The position numbers were made by a program, and so were the translations under genes. From an uncultured Demequina sp. (GTDB lineage Bacteria > Actinomycetota > Actinomycetes > Actinomycetales > Demequinaceae): DNA of 33,554 nt. A model generated the notes under the pieces. That model was not told the origin of the DNA and did not search any database. It saw only the letters and a program-made list of their open reading frames with translations. The stretch covers positions 1 through 33,554 of the forward strand of contig NZ_CAJXJX010000013.1 of the NCBI RefSeq assembly GCF_913055775.1, in the 5' to 3' direction. Below are positions 11,391-19,745 of this stretch, in pieces (positions within the stretch are counted from its first letter, which is position 1; every line of letters begins with the position of its first letter).

Positions 11391-11870
11391 TTACGCGCCG
11401 AGCGCGGCGTGGATGTCGTCCGCGATCTGCTCCGGCTCCGTCGAGGAGCCGTACCGCTTGATCACCCGACCGTCGCGGCCCACGAGGAACTTCGTGAAGT
11501 TCCACTTGATCTTCGAGCCCAGGGATCCTCCGGCCTCGGACTTGAGCCACGTGAACAGCCCGTGCTCGTCCTTGCCGTTCACGTCGATCAACCCGAACAT
11601 CGGGAACGTGACGCCGTAGTTCTTCTGGCAGAAGTCGCTGATCTCGGCGGCGTCCGCGAGCTCCTGCTTGAACTGGTTCGTGGGGAAGCCCAGCACCGTG
11701 AAGCCCTGGTCCTTGAACCGCGCGTAGAGCTTCTCGAGGCCCGCGAACTGCGGGGTGAAGCCGCACTTCGAGGCGGTGTTGACCACGAGCACCACCTGGC
11801 CGGCGAAGTCCGCGAGCTCACGCTCCTCGCCGTCGAGGGAGGTGGCGGAGAAGTCGGTCAGCGTCGTCAT
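11391..11870 (-). CDS. Glutathione peroxidase family protein
   Basis: VVNTASKCGFTPQFAGLEKLY, GFPTNQFKQE, WNFTKFLVGRDG motifs; real start at 11870, not the long track ORF to 13247. Confidence 0.95.
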   Translation of the reverse strand: MTTLTDFSATSLDGEERELADFAGQVVLVVNTASKCGFTPQFAGLEKLYARFKDQGFTVLGFPTNQFKQELADAAEISDFCQKNYGVTFPMFGLIDVNGKDEHGLFTWLKSEAGGSLGSKIKWNFTKFLVGRDGRVIKRYGSSTEPEQIADDIHAALGA

Positions 11871-11912
11871 GGCTCCATGGTCGCACGGCGCCCGCTGCGG
11901 CACCATGGGTCC

Positions 11913-12668
11913 ATGACGCGCACCCTGGTGATCGGCGCGACCGGCAGTGTGGGACGCGTGGTCGTGCCCGCTCTGGCGGACGCACGCCTCGACCCGGTCG
12001 CCTTCGTACGGGACCCTGCACGCGCATCGGCCCTCCTGGGGGACGTGTCCGTCGCGGAGGGTGCGCTCGAGGACCACGTCGCTCTCGCGGCGGCACTGCA
12101 CGGGGCCGATGCGGTGGTCATGGTCCACGGCGCGTCCGGTTCCGCACGGGCCGAGGACGTCGACTACGGCGCGGTGCCCGCGGTGCTGAGGGCTCTCGGC
12201 GGGGCGCGGCCGCACGTGGTGCTGATGACGTCCATGGCCGTCACGCACGCGACCGGCAGCTGGCGCGAGGCGATGCACTGGAAGCGGAGGGGAGAGCGGC
12301 TGCTGCGGGCGAGCGGTCTGCCTCTCACGGTCATCCGACCCGGGTGGTTCGATCTGCAGCCTTCGGGCTGGGACTGCGTCGCGATCGAGCAGGGGGACGT
12401 GACGCCGGTCGACTCGCGTCGCCCCGTTGCTCGGTCCCACATCGCCGATGCGGTGGTCGCTTCGCTGCAGTGTCCCGCTGCGGTGGGGGTTACCTGTGAG
12501 CTGTTCGCCGCACCGGGAGCGCGCGAGACGAACTGGTGCTCGCGGCTCGAGGCGCTGCGGCGGGACGTGCCGGGCGCGCTCGATGCGGCGATGGATCCCG
12601 AGGGGCCGGCGATCGAGGACGAACCGGCGCGGCTGCGTGCTGACCTCGCCGCATTGCGTCCCAGGTGA
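11913..12668 (+). CDS. NAD(P)H-binding NmrA/SDR-like oxidoreductase
   Basis: N-terminal Rossmann motif VIGATGSVGRVVVPAL; VIRPGWFDLQ. Confidence 0.85.
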   Translation: MTRTLVIGATGSVGRVVVPALADARLDPVAFVRDPARASALLGDVSVAEGALEDHVALAAALHGADAVVMVHGASGSARAEDVDYGAVPAVLRALGGARPHVVLMTSMAVTHATGSWREAMHWKRRGERLLRASGLPLTVIRPGWFDLQPSGWDCVAIEQGDVTPVDSRRPVARSHIADAVVASLQCPAAVGVTCELFAAPGARETNWCSRLEALRRDVPGALDAAMDPEGPAIEDEPARLRADLAALRPR

Positions 12669-12707
12669 CGGTGCCGGAGCCTGCACCGTCGGACTAGGCT
12701 CGCTTCC

Positions 12708-13493
12708 ATGCGGTTCGCGGCGATCGGAGACAGCTTCACCGAGGGCGTGGGAGACGACCTCCCCGACGGCGGCGTGCGAGGCTGGGCGGACCTCGTGGCC
12801 GCGGGGCTTGCCGCCGGGCTCGACGAGCCCGTCGACTACGTCAATCTCGCGATCCGCGGGCGCCTCATCGAGCCGATCGTGCGCGACCAGCTCGAGGCGG
12901 CCCTCGCGCTGGACCCGCTGCCCACGGTGATCAGCTTCAATGGCGGCGGCAACGACATGATGCGTCCGGGCTTCGCGCTCGAGCGGATCGTCGAGCTGAT
13001 CGAGCATGCCATCGCGCGGTGCCGCGAGGCCGGCGTGGAGCTGCTGATGCTGTCGGGTGGGGACCCGACCATGAGGCTCCCTCGAGGAGCCACCATGTCC
13101 GAGCGCGGGCGCATCTATCTCGAGGCCGTCGACGGCATTCTCCAGCGCCATCCTGAGCAGGCGTTCGTCGACAACTGGTCCGATCAGGAGCTCAGGCGCG
13201 CACCCTATTGGTCGCCGGATCGGCTCCACTTGGGTCCCTTGGGCCACGAGCGCGTCGCGGCACGGGTGCTAACCGCGCTGGGCGTGGAGACGGAGCTCCC
13301 CACGTCCGAGGACACGAGCGCGGAGACCCGGAGGGCCCTGGACGAGGCACGCTACTACGGCCGCTACGTGCTGCCGTGGATCGGGAGGCGTCTCACCCGG
13401 CGCTCCTCGGGCGATGGTCGCGTGGCCAAGCATCCCGACTGGGTGCGCATCGATCCCAGTGCCGTCCGCGAGTCGGCGCCACCCACTCGCTAG
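12708..13493 (+). CDS. SGNH/GDSL hydrolase
   Basis: Block I GDSFTEGVGD, SFNGGGNDMM block III, DRLHLGPLGH block V. Confidence 0.92.
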   Translation: MRFAAIGDSFTEGVGDDLPDGGVRGWADLVAAGLAAGLDEPVDYVNLAIRGRLIEPIVRDQLEAALALDPLPTVISFNGGGNDMMRPGFALERIVELIEHAIARCREAGVELLMLSGGDPTMRLPRGATMSERGRIYLEAVDGILQRHPEQAFVDNWSDQELRRAPYWSPDRLHLGPLGHERVAARVLTALGVETELPTSEDTSAETRRALDEARYYGRYVLPWIGRRLTRRSSGDGRVAKHPDWVRIDPSAVRESAPPTR

Positions 13494-13502
13494 CCTGGGC
13501 GC

Positions 13503-13982
13503 ATGCCCACCCCTGACTTCGTCCTGAAGCTGCGCGAGCGCATCGGCCACGATCTGCTGTGGATGCCGGGTGTCACGGCTGTGATCCTCCGCGAGACCTC
13601 GGGCGGCACCGAGGTGCTGCTGGTGAAGCGCGCGGACAACGGCGCCTGGACACCCGTGACGGGCATCATCGACCCGGGGGAGGAGCCCGCGGGCGCAGGT
13701 GCGCGCGAGGCGCTCGAGGAGGCCGACGTGGTGGCCGTGCCGGAGGCGCTGGTGCGGGTGCGGGCGCTCGAGCCCCTCACCTACGACAACGGCGACCGGT
13801 CGCAGTACCTGGACCTCACGTACCGCTTCCGTTGGGTCAGCGGTGAGCCGCACCCCGCGGACGGCGAGAACACCGAGGCGCGATGGTTCCCCACCACAGC
13901 GCTGCCGGACATGAGCACGGAGATGGGCGACCGCATCGGCGCCGCGCTGCGAGGCGACGACATCGCGGACTTCCTGCCCTGA
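13503..13982 (+). CDS. NUDIX hydrolase
   Basis: Nudix box-like GIIDPGEEPAGAGAREALEEADV. Confidence 0.92.
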   Translation: MPTPDFVLKLRERIGHDLLWMPGVTAVILRETSGGTEVLLVKRADNGAWTPVTGIIDPGEEPAGAGAREALEEADVVAVPEALVRVRALEPLTYDNGDRSQYLDLTYRFRWVSGEPHPADGENTEARWFPTTALPDMSTEMGDRIGAALRGDDIADFLP

Positions 13983-14001
13983 TCCCACCCACCCCCCGCG
14001 C

Positions 14002-14065
14002 CCGCGAAGTGGATCCCTTTCGCTTGCCCAAGCGCTAAGACAAGCGAAAAGGATCCCTTTCGCGG
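14002..14065. repeat. 64-bp imperfect palindrome made of two GGATCC-centred 20-bp sub-palindromes, in a convergent intergenic region
   Basis: CCGCGAAGTGGATCCCTTTCGCTTGCCCAAGCGCTAAGACAAGCGAAAAGGATCCCTTTCGCGG; 27 of 32 positions pair across the centre (14033.5); subunits at 14004-14023 and 14044-14063. Confidence 0.85.
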
Positions 14066-14077
14066 AAAGGGGCGGGG

Positions 14078-15571
14078 CTAGTGCGCCGCTATCGGGGCTT
14101 CGCCCTCGACCTTCTCCGGGCGTCGGATCAGGGTCGCCAGGCCGATGCCGAGCGTCGCGAGGATCGCGCCCACCAGGAACGCCGTCCGGATGCCCGCCGC
14201 CTCGGCGGTGGCCTCGGACGCGCCCCCGTCGATCTGCGTGATCGCGACGGCCGTCATGGTCGACACGAACAGCGCTGTGCCGGCCGCGGCCGCCACCTGC
14301 TGCAGCGTCGAGATGGTCGCTGAGCCGTGCGAGTACAGGTGCTGGGGCAGCGACCCCAGGCTCGCGGTGAACAGCGGCGTGAAGATGAGTGCCAGACCCG
14401 CGCTCAGGGTGACGTGGCACGCGAGCACCATCCACGGCTGAGTGGCGGTGGACAGCGTGAGCGCGAGCATCCACAGCGCGGTCGCGACGAGCGCGGTGCC
14501 AGGGATGAGCAGGGGGCGGGGGCCGATGCGGTCGTAGAGCCGGCCCACCGGTCGCGCCATCACGCCCATCAGCAGGCCGCCCGGCAGCAGCATGAGACCG
14601 GTCTGGAGGACGCTCAGGCCCAGCACGCCCTGGGTGAACAGCGGCACCAGGATGATGGTGCCGAACAGGGCCATCATCGCGACCACGAACATCGCCGTCG
14701 CGACGGAGAAGGTGCGCTCGCGGAACACGCGCAGGTCCAGCAGCGGGGCGTCACGCTTCTGGAGAACGATCTGGCGCCACGCGAACACGCCGGTCACCAC
14801 CACGCCGATGACCGCGAAGGCGATCGCAACCAACACATTGCCCTCCGCGGACTCGCCGATCTGCGACAGCCCGAACACGAGAGAGCCGAAGCCCACGGCG
14901 GCTAGCAGCACCGACGGCAGGTCGAGCGGCGCCGGGCGAGTCTCGTTAGTTGAGCGCATCTTGAGGAAGCCGAACACCAGCACCGTGATCGCCACGGGCA
15001 GCACGAACACGAACAGGAAGCGCCACGGCAGGAACTGCAGGATGACGCCCGAGATGGTCGGGCCCAGCGCCGGCGCCACCGAGATCACGAGGCCGATGGT
15101 GCCCATGCGCTTGCCGCGCTCGTGCTCGGGCACCAGGGAGATGACCGTGGTCATGAGCAGCGGCAGCATCACCGCCGTGCCGGTGGCCTGGATGACGCGC
15201 GCGCCGAGCAGCACCTCGAAGCCCGGAGCGACGGCGGCCAGCGCGGTGCCCGCGACGAACGTCGACATCGCCGCGAGGTACAGCGGGCGGGTGGGGAAGC
15301 GCTGCAGCAGCCAGCCGGTGATGGGGATCACCACGGCCATGGTCAGCAGGAATGCGGCGGTCAGCCACTGCGCGTCCACCGCGGTGATGTCGAGGTCCGC
15401 CATGAGGTGGGGGATCGCGACGCCCATGATCGTCTCGTTCAGGATCACCGTGAAAGCGGACACGATGAGCACCATGATCACGAGGTTGTCGCGACGGCTC
15501 GTGGTCGCGGCGGCGTCAGGAGTGGTGGTGGTGCGGGCGTTGCTGGTGGCGGGCGCGGTCGTCTCGGCCAT
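14078..15571 (-). CDS. MFS transporter, DHA2 (EmrB/QacA-like) drug exporter family
   Basis: TVILNETIMGVAIPHLMADL, DAQWLTAAFLLTMAVVIPITGWL, about 14 TM segments; start chosen at MAETTAP. Confidence 0.92.
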   Translation of the reverse strand: MAETTAPATSNARTTTTPDAAATTSRRDNLVIMVLIVSAFTVILNETIMGVAIPHLMADLDITAVDAQWLTAAFLLTMAVVIPITGWLLQRFPTRPLYLAAMSTFVAGTALAAVAPGFEVLLGARVIQATGTAVMLPLLMTTVISLVPEHERGKRMGTIGLVISVAPALGPTISGVILQFLPWRFLFVFVLPVAITVLVFGFLKMRSTNETRPAPLDLPSVLLAAVGFGSLVFGLSQIGESAEGNVLVAIAFAVIGVVVTGVFAWRQIVLQKRDAPLLDLRVFRERTFSVATAMFVVAMMALFGTIILVPLFTQGVLGLSVLQTGLMLLPGGLLMGVMARPVGRLYDRIGPRPLLIPGTALVATALWMLALTLSTATQPWMVLACHVTLSAGLALIFTPLFTASLGSLPQHLYSHGSATISTLQQVAAAAGTALFVSTMTAVAITQIDGGASEATAEAAGIRTAFLVGAILATLGIGLATLIRRPEKVEGEAPIAAH

Positions 15572-15717
15572 GGAATCTCCGATCGTGCACGCCAGGCGAT
15601 CAGCTTCCCAGCGGCGGGGCGGCACAAGGCACACGCGGGGACGGACCATTGTCGCACCTCGCGGCGGGTCCGGGAAGGGCAACCCTTCGGCAGGCCAGGA
15701 GATTCCCTACCGGTCGG

Positions 15718-16536
15718 TCAGATCAGTCCCAGCCTGCTGAAGCCCTCGACCAGCCCGCCGTCCTGCGGCCCCGGCACCACCGCATCGGCGCTCTCCAGGA
15801 CGTCAGGGTGACCACCCTCGATGCCGATAGCCGTGCCTGCGTAGCGGATCATCTCGACGTCGTTGGGGCCGTCGCCGGCGGCGACCACGTCCGCGGCCGT
15901 CAGGCCCAGGTGGTCCACGACGGTGCGCATCCCGACCTCCTTGGTGATGTGTGCCAGGTACAGCTCGCCCGCACCGCGGCCGAGGTCGCGGATCGACGTG
16001 TCGACCGCGGCGACCTCGGGGCCGATCTCCGCGGCGATCTGCGAGAGCGGCACGTCCGCGCTGAGGGTCACGACCTTGCAGAACGCGAGCCCGTCGAAGC
16101 TGTCGACCACGCGGCGCCCGTCGAGCAGGTCGCGCCAGACCTCTTCCTGGCTCGATCCTGAGCCCGGAGCGCGGGCATCCATGGCGTCGCGGCCCTCGGC
16201 GCGCACGTACATGGCTTCGGTCGCCTCGACCAGGCTCACGGCATGGTGACGGTCGAGCGCCGCGATGGACCGGGCGGCGACGGCTGCGGGGAAGGTCTCG
16301 TCGCGCAGTACCGCGCCTTCGAGTTCGGCGTACGCGCCGGCGCCTGCGACGACGCCGTCGAAGCCCGCCGCGAGCAGGCGCTCCGAGACCGTGGCGCGCG
16401 GCCGGCCCGTGCACAGCAGCACCCGGTGGCCGTTGGCACGCACCGCTCGCACCGCGTCGACGTGGGCGGGCGGCACCCATCCGTGGAACGCGTAGGTGCC
16501 GTCGATGTCGAGGAAGACGATGCGGGGGCCGGGCAT
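15718..16536 (-). CDS. HAD-superfamily (Cof-like) hydrolase
   Basis: FLDIDGTY motif, TGRPRATV, AAGDGPNDVEMIRYAG; start at MPGPRIVF. Confidence 0.93.
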   Translation of the reverse strand: MPGPRIVFLDIDGTYAFHGWVPPAHVDAVRAVRANGHRVLLCTGRPRATVSERLLAAGFDGVVAGAGAYAELEGAVLRDETFPAAVAARSIAALDRHHAVSLVEATEAMYVRAEGRDAMDARAPGSGSSQEEVWRDLLDGRRVVDSFDGLAFCKVVTLSADVPLSQIAAEIGPEVAAVDTSIRDLGRGAGELYLAHITKEVGMRTVVDHLGLTAADVVAAGDGPNDVEMIRYAGTAIGIEGGHPDVLESADAVVPGPQDGGLVEGFSRLGLI

Positions 16537-16634
16537 GGCTCCCAGCCTAGGAGGGATCACAGAGGGCCGATGCCGTGGCGAGGTCCCGCGCGAACGGTTG
16601 CCGGGGGGATGGTCGCCTGGCGTACGGTACGGGC

Positions 16635-17336
16635 GTGGACCCGATCGCGCCGCCCTTCCCCCGAGACCTCGGGGTCGTGGGCGCGGGGCGGGTGGGGCTG
16701 GCCCTCGCCGCGCTCGCCGAGCACGCGGGCATCGACGTCCAGGTGGCGGCGTCTCGGGAACCGGAGCGCATTCGCGCTCAGGTTCACGCCGCGGCGCCCG
16801 GGGCACACGCCGCGACGGTCGAGCAGGTCGCACGCTCGCAGGTGGTGGTGCTGGCGCTGCCCCTCGGTAAGGTCCGCACGCTCGACGCCGCGATGTTCAA
16901 CGGCGTGCTCGTGGTGGATGCGACCAACTACTGGTGGGAGCTCGACGGTCACCTGCCGCAGTTCGAGGACCTCGCGACGTCCTCTTCGGAGCAGGTCCAG
17001 TTGCTGCTGCCGGGTGCTCGGGTGGTCAAGAGCCTCAACCACCTCAGCGCCTACGCGCTCGAGGAGCTCGCGCGGCCTCGAGGTGTGGCTGACCGACTGG
17101 CGGTCGCGGTCGCGGGGGACCACGAAGCGGATCTGCGCGCGGTGAGCGCCCTCGTGGACCGGCTGGGCTTCGATCCCATCGCAGCAGGTCCGCTCGCCGA
17201 GGGCATGCGCTTCGAGCCTCAGACGGAGCTGTTCGGTGCGGATGCCGACGCGCAGGAGGCGCGAGAGATTCTCGACCGGTTCTGGGACTCGCAGCGTGGT
17301 CGCGTCGTCGGTCGCGCGCGCTCGCGCGAGGGGTGA
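16635..17336 (+). CDS. NAD(P)-binding oxidoreductase (F420-dependent NADP reductase-like N-domain)
   Basis: GVVGAGRVGLALAALAEHAG, VVDATNYWW, VVKSLNHLSAYALEEL; GTG start inferred. Confidence 0.8.
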   Translation: MDPIAPPFPRDLGVVGAGRVGLALAALAEHAGIDVQVAASREPERIRAQVHAAAPGAHAATVEQVARSQVVVLALPLGKVRTLDAAMFNGVLVVDATNYWWELDGHLPQFEDLATSSSEQVQLLLPGARVVKSLNHLSAYALEELARPRGVADRLAVAVAGDHEADLRAVSALVDRLGFDPIAAGPLAEGMRFEPQTELFGADADAQEAREILDRFWDSQRGRVVGRARSREG

Positions 17337-17367
17337 CGGGGCAGGCGCGACTAGAGCCTGCGCCGTC
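17335..17367. terminator. Bidirectional hairpin overlapping the pirin stop codon
   Basis: GACGGGGCAGGC / GCCTGCGCCGTC (11/12 pairs), 9-nt loop holding the CTA (TAG on minus strand) stop. Confidence 0.7.
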
Positions 17368-18283
17368 GGGGGGTGAGCCGGACGGCAGGCAACGGGGGAG
17401 CGGGGATCCTCACCGCGTTCGCCTCCGGCACCGTCCCGAAGCGGGCGTCGTGCGCCTCCCAGGCCTCCCGCGCATCGGCGATCTCCTGGTGACTGCGGCC
17501 CACGAAGTTCCACCACATGAGTAGGTCATCCGGAAAGGGCTCGCCGCCCAGGAGGAAGACGCGGGCGTCGGAGGGTGCACGGAGGGTCACGGACCTGCGG
17601 TCCGTGCCGAGGTACAGGATCGCGCTGTCGCGAGGTGCACCCAGGGCGCCGCCGTCGGTGTCCAGCACCTCGACGTCACCGGTCACCTGCAGGACCCCGT
17701 GCTCCCAGTGCGGCTCGAGCGGCACCGGCACGGTGGCGCCCGCGGGCAGGTCGATCTGCACGCCCACGAGCGGCGTGTGCACGGTCGCGGGTGACCGCAC
17801 GCCCGCGAGCTCGCCCATCACCACGGTGGCGCGGGCGCCTCCGCCCAGGTCGACCTCGGGCAGCGAGGCGTGGGTCTCGAATGCGGCATCCCCGTCCCGG
17901 GTCTCCTCGGGCAGCGCGACCCAGAACTGGATGGCGTCGAGCATCGTCTGGGGCGTCACCGAGTGCTCGGTGTGGGCGATGCCGTGTCCGGCGGTCATGA
18001 GGTTGAGCGCTCCGGGCCGCAGCACCACGTGCGAGCCGAGCGAGTCGCGGTGGCGCGCCTCACCGGTGAGCGGCCAGGTGACTGTCTGGAGCCCGGTGTG
18101 CGGGTGGGCGTCGACGGTCATCGTGGTGACCTGCGGGCCGAACCGGTCCACGAAGCACCAGGCGCCGATCGTGGGCAGCGCGCGCTGCGGAAGCGCGCGG
18201 CGCACTGTCATCGCGCGCAGTCCGCCCAGGGGAACGTCGCGGGCCTCGAGCATGATCGCGCGCGGACCCGGACGCTCGTGCAT
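17351..18283 (-). CDS. Pirin family protein
   Basis: CFVDRFGP, DAHPHTGLQTVTW, GHGIAHTEHS metal-binding cupin motifs. Confidence 0.95.
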   Translation of the reverse strand: MHERPGPRAIMLEARDVPLGGLRAMTVRRALPQRALPTIGAWCFVDRFGPQVTTMTVDAHPHTGLQTVTWPLTGEARHRDSLGSHVVLRPGALNLMTAGHGIAHTEHSVTPQTMLDAIQFWVALPEETRDGDAAFETHASLPEVDLGGGARATVVMGELAGVRSPATVHTPLVGVQIDLPAGATVPVPLEPHWEHGVLQVTGDVEVLDTDGGALGAPRDSAILYLGTDRRSVTLRAPSDARVFLLGGEPFPDDLLMWWNFVGRSHQEIADAREAWEAHDARFGTVPEANAVRIPAPPLPAVRLTPRRRRL

Positions 18284-18285
18284 GG

Positions 18286-18573
18286 TCACTGACCGACGAT
18301 CCTCAGCCCGGGAGTGTCGTGGCGGTCGACGTAGCGCGCGACCGCCGGGCACAGTGGAGCGACGGCGAGTTCCTGGCGGACGGCGTCCTCGAGAGCTGCC
18401 TCGATCAGCGGCTTCGACAGGCCGCGACCCCGGAAGTCCTCGAGGACCTCGGTGTGGGTCATGACGAGGATCCCGTCGCCCGAACGCGTGTCGATCCAGC
18501 CCACGAGCGTGCCGTCGACTCGCAGTTCGTAGCGCGCGGCGTCCGCGTTCCAGGTGGTCTCCGTCACGGTCAT
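18286..18573 (-). CDS. GNAT family N-acetyltransferase (YjdJ-type short form)
   Basis: MTHTEVLEDFRGRGLSKPLIEAALEDAV...LCPAVARYVDRH; overlaps the FMN reductase stop (ATGA). Confidence 0.85.
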   Translation of the reverse strand: MTVTETTWNADAARYELRVDGTLVGWIDTRSGDGILVMTHTEVLEDFRGRGLSKPLIEAALEDAVRQELAVAPLCPAVARYVDRHDTPGLRIVGQ

Positions 18574-19277
18574 CCCTCGGTCAGGTCGAAGGGCTCGCGG
18601 CGGCCGTCCCGCAGCGAGCCACCGGTCGCGAGCCGCATCATGTCGGAGTCGAGGTCGATGCCCAGTTCGGTCCCGCCGGCGGAGCCGAAGGTGTGCTGGT
18701 AGCGCGACCACGAGTCGTCGCGAACCTTCCGGGCAAAGCCGGACTCGACGAGGATCGCCAGCTCGGTCGCCGCGCGATCGATGCGGGTGCCGAGCGCCTT
18801 GTCGGTCCAATCCTCGGTGGAGGCGAACAGCCCGGTGGGCACCGGCAGCGCGCGAAGATAAGCAAAGAGTGCGCGCATCTCCTCGTCGACCACCAGCGCG
18901 TGTCGGGCGGTACCCGCGGTCGCGGCGAGAATCACGGGCTTGCCAATGAGCAGGTCGTTGTCGAGCACCTGGAAGAAGCTCGAGAAGAGGCCCGAGGCCC
19001 CAGCCTTGTAGACCGGCGCGGCGGCGATGATGCCGTCTGCGGCCTGGAGTGCCTCGATGGCCCTCGTGAACTTGGGGCCCATCAGCTGGCTCGAGAGCGC
19101 CTGCGGGAGCTCGGGCAGGAGCTCGCGCAGGTCGATGGTGGTGGCGGTGACCGTGTGGCCGCGGTCCTCGAGGATCGCGACCGCGCGCTGCGTGGCGCGA
19201 TCCGCGAGCAGGCGCGTCGACGACGGGTCGGAGACGCCCGCGCTGACGGTGACGAGGCGGTAGTTCTGAGTGGTCAT
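18570..19277 (-). CDS. NADPH-dependent FMN reductase (CE1759-like family)
   Basis: VTVSAGVSDPSSTRLLADR, AAPVYKAGASGLFSSFFQVLD flavodoxin-like motifs; start MTTQNYR. Confidence 0.9.
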   Translation of the reverse strand: MTTQNYRLVTVSAGVSDPSSTRLLADRATQRAVAILEDRGHTVTATTIDLRELLPELPQALSSQLMGPKFTRAIEALQAADGIIAAAPVYKAGASGLFSSFFQVLDNDLLIGKPVILAATAGTARHALVVDEEMRALFAYLRALPVPTGLFASTEDWTDKALGTRIDRAATELAILVESGFARKVRDDSWSRYQHTFGSAGGTELGIDLDSDMMRLATGGSLRDGRREPFDLTEG

Positions 19278-19738
19278 GACTCCTCCGGAGCGAGCTTGCG
19301 AGAGAGTGTCTCGAGGAGCACGAGCTCCTGGTCGGTCAGTGCGGCGGTCATCGCGGTCGCGACCTCGCGGCCGTGCGCGCGGCCGATGCTGCGCTGCATC
19401 TCGCGTCCCGCGTCGGTGAGCGAGATGTGAGCCGCGCGTGCATCGTCCGGATCCGCGCATCGGCCCAGCAGACCGCGCTCGACGAGGCGATCCACCAGGC
19501 GCGACAGCGCGGGCTGACTCAGCAGCACGTGCTTGCCGAGCTCGCCGATCCGCTGCGGACCGTCGCACTTGGACAGCGTGTACAGGACGTCGTACTCGCG
19601 CATCGACAGGCCGTGCCACACGTCCTGCGCCGCGAAGCGGCGCATGAGCGCCGCGTGCGCGGCCATCGTCGCCTCCCACGCGTGATTGGCGAGGACGGTG
19701 CGGGACCTGACCCGCGCATCGGCTTCCGTAGTGGTCAT
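19274..19738 (-). CDS. MarR family transcriptional regulator
   Basis: wHTH sequence LGKHVLLSQPALSRLVDRLVERGLLGRCADPDDARAAHISLTDAGRE. Confidence 0.94.
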   Translation of the reverse strand: MTTTEADARVRSRTVLANHAWEATMAAHAALMRRFAAQDVWHGLSMREYDVLYTLSKCDGPQRIGELGKHVLLSQPALSRLVDRLVERGLLGRCADPDDARAAHISLTDAGREMQRSIGRAHGREVATAMTAALTDQELVLLETLSRKLAPEES

Positions 19739-19745
19739 GGCCGTG

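Noticed and set aside
11391-13247. 618-aa minus-strand ORF in the track
   Set aside because: Only the last 159 codons (11391-11870) encode a recognisable protein; the rest is antisense to the NmrA-like and SGNH genes and reads as low-complexity Arg/Pro-rich sequence.
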